Below are positions 58,530 through 64,000 of a stretch of 64,000 nucleotides of DNA, one piece after another. Under the pieces are notes generated by a model, which saw only the letters and a list, made by a program, of their open reading frames with translations, was not told where the DNA came from and did no database searches. Origin of the DNA: Bosea sp. 124 (GTDB lineage Bacteria > Pseudomonadota > Alphaproteobacteria > Rhizobiales > Beijerinckiaceae). Each line of letters starts with the position of its first letter. Position 1 is the first letter of the stretch. The position numbers were made by a program, and so were the translations under genes. The stretch is from NCBI RefSeq assembly GCF_003046175.1, contig NZ_PZZM01000001.1, forward strand, positions 1,807,001 through 1,871,000, in the 5' to 3' direction.

Positions 58530-60368
58530 TCAGCCCGGAAACGCCGCGATCGCCTCCAGGAAGGCCTCGCCATATTGCGTGAGCTTGCGCTCGCCGACAC
58601 CTTCGATAGCGCGCATCTGCTCCAGCCCGGCAGGCCGCGCGCGGGCCATCGCGATCAGCGTGCGGTCGGTGAAGATGATGTAGGCGGCGACGCCCTCCTC
58701 GCGAGCGAGCGACAGGCGCAACTGGCGCAGATGCTCGAACAGCCCGGCCGTGCCTTCGTCGAGCCCATCGGCCCGGGCGGTCTCCCGGCTGTCGCGGCGC
58801 GTCCTGCGCTCGGCGAAGGGATCGGCCCTGAGCGCGATCGACTCGCGGCCGAACAGGATGTCCTCGCCCTTCGCGGTCAGGCAGAAGCCGCCATGCTCGA
58901 GGCTGGCCTCGGCCAGAGCGCCGGAAGCGAAGAGCTTGCGGGTCAGGGCCGTCCAGGCGCTCTTGGGCTTGTCCTGGCCGACGCCGAAGGTCTTCAGCCC
59001 ATCATGGTTCTGGCGGCGGATGGCCTCGGTCGTGGTGCCGGTCAGGATGTCGGCGAGATGGGCGGCACCGAAGCGCTGCCCCGAACGCGCCACGGCCGAG
59101 AGCAGCTTGCGCGCATCGAGCGTCGCGTCGCTGAGTTCAGGCGCCTCCGCACCACAAAGATCGCAGCGGATCGGCGCATGTCCGTGCCGGCAGCTCTGCG
59201 TCTCCTCGCCGAAATAGGCGAGCAGCGCCGAACGGCGGCAAAGGGCCGACTCGCACAGGTCGATCATGGCGTCGAGGCGCTTGTGCTCGATGCGGCGGCG
59301 CTCGTCGTCGATCGCCTTCTCGTCGATCTGGCGGCGGCGCAGCGACATGTCGTCGATGCCGTAGAGCGTCAGCGTATCGGCGCTCAAGCCGTCGCGGCCG
59401 GCGCGGCCGATCTCCTGGTAATAGCTCTCGATCGAACCGGGCATATCGGCATGGACGACGAAGCGGACATCGGGCTTGTTGATGCCCATGCCGAAGGCGA
59501 TGGTGGCGCAGACGACGACGCCGTCCTCCTGCAGAAAGATGTCCTGGTTGCGGTTGCGCAGGCCCTGCTCCATGCCGGCATGGTAGGCGAGCGCATTCCA
59601 GCCCTTCTCGCGCAGGCCCTCGGACAGCTTCTCGGTACGGCTGCGCGAGGAGCAGTAGACGATCCCCGATCCGCCGCGATGCCGCCGCAGGAATTCGTCG
59701 ATCTGCCGGCGCGGCTGGTCCTTGGGCGCGAAGGCGAGCTTGAGGTTCGGCCGGTCGAAGGAATGCACCACCAGATGCGGCGGCTTCGGGAAAAGCTGCT
59801 GGGCGATGTCGTCCCGCGTCTGGCGATCGGCGGTTGCGGTCAGCGCCGTCACCGGCACACCGCCCAGCGCCTCCCGCGTCTTGGCGAGCAGGCGGTATTC
59901 GGGACGGAAATCATGGCCCCATTGCGAGACGCAATGGGCCTCGTCGATGGCGAGCCGGGTGACGCCGAGGCGTCGCAGCCTGTTGACCAGCCCCTCGCCG
60001 GCAAGACGTTCCGGCGAGACGAAGAGCAGGCTCAGGGCCCCGGCGTTGAGCTTGTCCCAGGCCTCGGCGGCCTCGATCTCGCTGTTCATCGAATTGAGCG
60101 AGGCGGCCGCGACGCCAGCCCGGGTCAGTTGTCCGACCTGGTCCCGCATCAGCGCGATCAGCGGTGAAACGACGAGGGTGAGCCCGCCCGCGACCAGCGC
60201 CGGAAGCTGGTAGCACATCGACTTGCCGGAGCCCGTCGGCATCACGGCGAAAACATCGCGGCCAGCCAGCGCGGCCTCGATCACCTCCCACTGGCCCGGC
60301 CGGAAATCATCATAGCCGAAGACGGATTTGAGGATCGCGCGGGCGTCTGATTCGCGAGATTGCGGCAT
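58530..60368 (-). CDS. recQ: ATP-dependent DNA helicase RecQ
   Basis: RecQ (612 residues) is a 3'-5' DNA helicase for recombination and fork repair. Walker A VMPTGSGKSMCYQ, motif II IDEAHCVSQWGHDFRPEY, motif VI QEIGRAGRDG; then the RecQ-Ct zinc region (CESALCRRSALLAYFGE...CDLCG) and one HRDC domain at the C-terminus. The start at 60368 matches E. coli RecQ length. 120 bp separate it from gyrB. Confidence 0.96.
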   Translation of the reverse strand: MPQSRESDARAILKSVFGYDDFRPGQWEVIEAALAGRDVFAVMPTGSGKSMCYQLPALVAGGLTLVVSPLIALMRDQVGQLTRAGVAAASLNSMNSEIEAAEAWDKLNAGALSLLFVSPERLAGEGLVNRLRRLGVTRLAIDEAHCVSQWGHDFRPEYRLLAKTREALGGVPVTALTATADRQTRDDIAQQLFPKPPHLVVHSFDRPNLKLAFAPKDQPRRQIDEFLRRHRGGSGIVYCSSRSRTEKLSEGLREKGWNALAYHAGMEQGLRNRNQDIFLQEDGVVVCATIAFGMGINKPDVRFVVHADMPGSIESYYQEIGRAGRDGLSADTLTLYGIDDMSLRRRQIDEKAIDDERRRIEHKRLDAMIDLCESALCRRSALLAYFGEETQSCRHGHAPIRCDLCGAEAPELSDATLDARKLLSAVARSGQRFGAAHLADILTGTTTEAIRRQNHDGLKTFGVGQDKPKSAWTALTRKLFASGALAEASLEHGGFCLTAKGEDILFGRESIALRADPFAERRTRRDSRETARADGLDEGTAGLFEHLRQLRLSLAREEGVAAYIIFTDRTLIAMARARPAGLEQMRAIEGVGERKLTQYGEAFLEAIAAFPG

Positions 60369-60430
60369 GGCAAAGCATGTGCCCGAGGCCGGCGCGGATT
60401 GCCAGTCCCAAGCCGTTCCGCCAGTGCGGC

Positions 60431-61774
60431 TCAGCTCGCGTCGCGGATGACCGAGCCGTGCCGGTCGGCACGCGCCTGCGCGACCTCGCCCAGGAAAACG
60501 GCAATCGAGCCTTCCAGCTCCTGCGCCAATCGCGAGGTCGCCTTGATACGTTCGTCGGTCTGCCGGGCGAGGATCGCGGCCTCTCCGGCCAGCCCCTCGA
60601 CCAGCGCGGCGTGGCGCGCGATCGCATCCACGCCGAGCGACGAGGTCTCCGCTTGGGCTGCCACCGCCTCGATCCGGCCATGCTGTCCGGCAGCGGAAGC
60701 GGCAACGAGGCGGGCGCTGGCTTGCATAGCCTGCATGGTGCTGCCGAGCTGACCCACCGCATCGTCGATCGCCAGGCTCGCGCCGACCACCTCTTCGATG
60801 CCTTGGCGGATGGTTTCGGTCGCGCTGTTCGTCGCCGTCGCCAAAGCCTTGACCTCGGCCGCCACCACCGCAAAGCCGCGCCCGGCCTCACCAGCACGCG
60901 CCGCCTCGATGGTGGCATTGAGGGCCAGCAGATTGGTCTGCGCCGCAAGGCTGCGGATCAGTTCGACGACATTGCCGATGCGGCCATTGGCCTGCCGTAG
61001 CATGGCGACATTGCCGGCGATGTCATCGCAATCGGCCCCCGCTTCATCTGCCGCCCGACTGGAATTCGCGGTCTCGACCGTGATCTCGGCGCAAGATGCG
61101 CCGAAAGCACGCGTGGCTGAAACGATCTCGGCCACGGATGCCGCGACCTGCTCGGGCCGGCGCTGCGTTCCGGCGACCGCGCACAACGTTTCGCCGGCCT
61201 TCGCCGACAGTTCGCTCGAGAAGCCGGAGATGTCACCCATGCTCACCTCGATCGCCGAGATGCGTTCGGCGATGCCGCTTCTGAAGGCGCGTTCCACGAG
61301 CCCGATGCGCTCTGACGTATGCAGTTCGATCGCCTCGTCGAAACGGGCGATGGAATAGGAGATGTCCGTCAGCATCAGCTTGCAGAAGACACGCAACGCC
61401 TCGTCAACCGGGCCCCAGCGCCGCTTCCAGCGCGAAACGATGACGGACAGGAAATTCGAGAAATCCTCTAGGAAGAACAGCGGATAGTCGGCCAGCAGGA
61501 CATTGTGCTGATTGGCGCGGCTCACGATACGCCGCTTCGCGGCGACATAGTCGGCATCGAACTGCAGGGCGAAGAGCATGCGGTATTTCGCCTGCTCGTC
61601 GCGATGAAGCTGACGGTCCCGGTTGAGCTTGTCGCGTCCGAAGGTCGCGCTGTAGAGCTTTTCGATCGAGGCATCGAAATGCGGTGACAGCAACGCGAGC
61701 AAACGGCTCGCGATCTCTTTCTCCGATGCCGAGAACATGTTCGATGAGGGCTGCATAGGCCCAACCACTGACAT
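60431..61774 (-). CDS. soluble globin-coupled-type chemoreceptor
   Basis: A 447-residue cytoplasmic methyl-accepting protein with no membrane segment. Residues about 10-165 look like a sensor globin (protoglobin-type) domain: [17 protein letters not shown] supplies a candidate proximal heme His, H90. The signalling domain is in the second half ([36 protein letters not shown]). HemAT-type proteins sense oxygen and report to CheA. Globin assignment is from pattern only and needs a profile search. Lies between recQ and recF on the same strand. Confidence 0.78.
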   Translation of the reverse strand: MSVVGPMQPSSNMFSASEKEIASRLLALLSPHFDASIEKLYSATFGRDKLNRDRQLHRDEQAKYRMLFALQFDADYVAAKRRIVSRANQHNVLLADYPLFFLEDFSNFLSVIVSRWKRRWGPVDEALRVFCKLMLTDISYSIARFDEAIELHTSERIGLVERAFRSGIAERISAIEVSMGDISGFSSELSAKAGETLCAVAGTQRRPEQVAASVAEIVSATRAFGASCAEITVETANSSRAADEAGADCDDIAGNVAMLRQANGRIGNVVELIRSLAAQTNLLALNATIEAARAGEAGRGFAVVAAEVKALATATNSATETIRQGIEEVVGASLAIDDAVGQLGSTMQAMQASARLVAASAAGQHGRIEAVAAQAETSSLGVDAIARHAALVEGLAGEAAILARQTDERIKATSRLAQELEGSIAVFLGEVAQARADRHGSVIRDAS

Positions 61775-61830
61775 GCAATGGTTAACCGCTCATCAACCAT
61801 GACCATGCGGCATCAAGCCTGGGCCGGACC

Positions 61831-62958
61831 TCAGTCGAGACTCTCGACCTGCCCCGGCACTACCGCCAGCCGCTGCGATCCCGATGGAAGCTCCGAAAAC
61901 AGCGCCGGATCAGCGCCCGTCATCCAGACCTGGCAGCCGAGGCCGGTCAGCGCTTCATAGAGCGCGGCGCGACGGCGCGGATCGAGATGGGCGGCGATCT
62001 CGTCGAGCAGGACGATGGGGTTGAGACCGCTCATCGCGGCGACGAGCCTGGCGTGCGCCAGCACCAGCCCGATCAACAACGCCTTCTGCTCGCCGGTCGA
62101 ACCTTGCCCGGCCGGGATGCCCTTCGGCCCATGGAGGACCTCGAGGTCCGAGGCCTGCGGGCCGGTGAGCGTGCGCCCGGCCGCACGGTCGCGGGCGCGA
62201 CCCTGGCGCAGCAGCGCGCGGTAGCCATCTTCGGCGTCGAGGGCCGCTCCGCGCGCAACCAGAAGGTCGATCTCGCCCGAGAGCGCAATGCCGGCATGAG
62301 GAAAGGGCGACCCGTCATCGCGCGTCTCGGCGATGATCGCCGAGAGCCTAGCCACCGTTTCGGCGCGGGCGGCGGCGACCGCGACGCCAAGTTCGGCGAT
62401 CTCGCGCTCGATCGCGTCAAGCCACTGGGTCTGGCCGGGATTCTCCTCAAGGATGCGGTTGCGCGAGCGCAGCGCCTTTTCGAGGGCGTTGGAACGCGTG
62501 CCGTGCACGGGATCGACCGCCAGGACCAACCGGTCGAGGAAGCGGCGGCGGTCCCCCGCCGCGCCCCGGAACAGCCCGTCGAAATCGGGCGTCAGCCAGA
62601 CGACACGCAGATGGTCGCTGAAGGCCAGCGCCGAGCCGGCCGGGGCGCCGTCGATCCTTGCAAGGCGTGCCCGCTTGCCCTCGGCATCGGCCGGCCCCAG
62701 CCCGATGCCGAGCCGCGAACCGTCATCGCCCAGGGCAATCGAAACGGCGAAGGCGCCATCGCCGTCCAGACGGGCCAAATCCGCCAGATCGGCGCGGCGC
62801 AGGCCGCGCCCGGGCGAAAATAGCGAGAGCGCTTCCAGGATATTGGTCTTGCCGGCGCCGTTCTCGCCGACCAGCGCAACGATTTGGCCCCCGATCGTCA
62901 GATCGAGGGCCTCGTAGGAACGGAAATCCTGCAGGATCAGGCGCGCGACGGCGGCCAC
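61831..62958 (-). CDS. recF: DNA replication and repair protein RecF
   Basis: RecF (375 residues) helps RecR load RecA at gaps. Walker A is LVGENGAGKTNILEAL, the ABC-like signature is in GSTGEQKALLIGLVLA and the D loop region has LDEIAAHLD. It lies 11 bp downstream of dnaN on the minus strand, the standard dnaN-recF pair. Confidence 0.96.
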   Translation of the reverse strand: MAAVARLILQDFRSYEALDLTIGGQIVALVGENGAGKTNILEALSLFSPGRGLRRADLADLARLDGDGAFAVSIALGDDGSRLGIGLGPADAEGKRARLARIDGAPAGSALAFSDHLRVVWLTPDFDGLFRGAAGDRRRFLDRLVLAVDPVHGTRSNALEKALRSRNRILEENPGQTQWLDAIEREIAELGVAVAAARAETVARLSAIIAETRDDGSPFPHAGIALSGEIDLLVARGAALDAEDGYRALLRQGRARDRAAGRTLTGPQASDLEVLHGPKGIPAGQGSTGEQKALLIGLVLAHARLVAAMSGLNPIVLLDEIAAHLDPRRRAALYEALTGLGCQVWMTGADPALFSELPSGSQRLAVVPGQVESLD

Positions 62959-62969
62959 GGCAATTGCTG

Positions 62970-64000
62970 CTAGACGCGCATCGGCATCAGCACATACAGC
63001 GCCGAGGCCCCCTCGCGGTCCTGGATCACCGTCGGCGAACCGGGATCGGCGAGCTTGAGCAGGGCGGTGTCGCCATCGAGCTGGGCTGCAATGTCCATCA
63101 GATAGCGGGCGTTGAAGCCGATATCGAGCGGGCTCGAATCGTAGTCGACCTCGATCTCTTCCGTGGCCGAGCCGGAATCCGGATTGGTCACCGAGAGCGT
63201 CATCCGGCCATCCGCCATGGAGAGCTTCACGGCGCGGCCGCGCTCCGAGGAGATCGTCGAGACGCGGTCGACGCTCGCGGCGAAATCGCCCTTGTCGACG
63301 GTCAGACGCTTGTCGTTGCCGGCCGGGATGACGCGCTGATAATCGGGGAAGGTGCCGTCGATCAGCTTCGAGGTCAGCACGACATCGGCGGTCGCGACGC
63401 GGATCTTGGTGGCGGAGAGCTCGATCGTGACCTCGCTCTCGCCGTCCTCCAGCAGCTTCTGGATCTCGGACACGGCCTTGCGCGGCACGATCACGCCCGG
63501 CATGCCGACCGAGCCCTGCGGCGCGGCCGTATCGACGCGAGCCAGACGGTGACCATCGGTCGCGACGGCGCGCAGGATCGGGCGGCCGTCGACATCGATG
63601 GTGTGGAGATAGATGCCGTTGAGGTAGTAGCGCGTCTCCTCGGTCGAGATCGCGAACTGGGTCTTGTCGATCAGGCGCTTGAACTCACCGGCCGGCAGGG
63701 AGAAGCGGTGGGCCATCTCGCCGGCGGTGATATCCGGGAAGTCGCTCTCGGGGAGGGTCTGAAGCTGGAAGCGCGAGCGGCCCGAGCGCAGCACAAGCCC
63801 GGTCTCGCCAGTCGTCTCGAGCGAAACCTGGGCGCCGTCGGGCAGCTTGCGCACGATGTCGTAGAGCGTGTGGGCCGGAACGGTCGTGGCGCCGGGCTCG
63901 GCGACATCCGCGGCAACCGTCTCGACCACCTCGATGTCGAGATCCGTCGCCTTCAGCTTCAGCCCGGCCTCCGTGCCGCTGAGCAGCAGGTTGGACAGGA
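62970..64000 (-). CDS. dnaN: DNA polymerase III sliding clamp, beta subunit (5-prime part outside window)
   Basis: The C-terminal 343 residues of the beta clamp. The frame is open through the right edge (it reads LSNLLLSGTEAGLKLKATDLDIEV before the first visible Met-coded GTG at 63929), so the start lies outside. Motifs KFDLLQ-like GEFKRLIDKTQFAIS, YYLNGIYLH and the C-terminal LMPMRV that contacts partner proteins are intact. dnaA and oriC are expected beyond the edge (inference). Confidence 0.96.
   Translation of the reverse strand, partial: LSNLLLSGTEAGLKLKATDLDIEVVETVAADVAEPGATTVPAHTLYDIVRKLPDGAQVSLETTGETGLVLRSGRSRFQLQTLPESDFPDITAGEMAHRFSLPAGEFKRLIDKTQFAISTEETRYYLNGIYLHTIDVDGRPILRAVATDGHRLARVDTAAPQGSVGMPGVIVPRKAVSEIQKLLEDGESEVTIELSATKIRVATADVVLTSKLIDGTFPDYQRVIPAGNDKRLTVDKGDFAASVDRVSTISSERGRAVKLSMADGRMTLSVTNPDSGSATEEIEVDYDSSPLDIGFNARYLMDIAAQLDGDTALLKLADPGSPTVIQDREGASALYVLMPMRV

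Overview
This window is a contiguous piece of alphaproteobacterial chromosome, most likely from the Hyphomicrobiales (Rhizobiales) and closest in style to Bosea or its relatives. The evidence is the high GC content, the alphaproteobacteria-only PhyR-NepR-EcfG stress module, the ActS/ActR redox pair, the FYDLN-acid (TIGR02300) protein next to aroA-cmk, the zinc-less AccD and DnaX types, and a dnaN-recF-gyrB cluster typical of the origin region. The genus is inferred, not proven. I see no insertion sequence, prophage, CRISPR array or rRNA operon.

Layout. 1-8.2 kb: the end of an MFS transporter, an aldo/keto reductase, actR-actS, an intracellular PHB depolymerase, a CitMHS_2/NhaD-type antiporter and a class II glutamine amidotransferase. 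8.2-19.1 kb: tRNA-Ala(GGC), the FYDLN protein, aroA-cmk, a DUF1194 protein, hrpB, trpA-accD-folC and a second aldo/keto reductase. 19.2-25.5 kb: an orphan ABC substrate-binding protein, hisB-DUF2628-hisH-hisA without hisF, metZ with a tandem palindrome upstream, and a HAD nucleotidase. 25.7-31.3 kb: argB, a DUF1508 mini-protein, DUF423, engB, a CatB-type acetyltransferase, then yidC-rnpA-rpmH. 31.5-34.7 kb: SRP RNA (ffs)-dnaX-ybaB-recR.

34.7-48.6 kb is the most interesting part. It holds the general stress response core (phyR, nepR, ecfG and a histidine-kinase-like membrane protein whose ATPase domain looks degenerate). By eye I find eight copies of the EcfG-type promoter, GGAAC-N16-(C/T)GTT, all with exactly the same spacing, upstream of nepR-ecfG and of seven neighbouring transcription units: a BrkB family gene, a single-domain response regulator, a DUF992 protein, a divergent 79-aa orphan, a 54-aa membrane mini-protein plus an extensin-like peptidase, a 92-aa membrane-anchored protein and an SbmA/YddA-type ABC transporter. 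This reads as a physically clustered stress regulon centred on its own regulators, several members of which are uncharacterised.

48.6-64 kb: a Crp/Fnr regulator with 15-bp repeats upstream, a PmtA-like methyltransferase, a diguanylate cyclase, a secreted hypothetical, glutaminase, a membrane chemoreceptor, then gyrB, recQ, a soluble globin-type chemoreceptor, recF and the 3-prime part of dnaN. Most long open frames opposite the genes listed are GC-driven shadows and are omitted.
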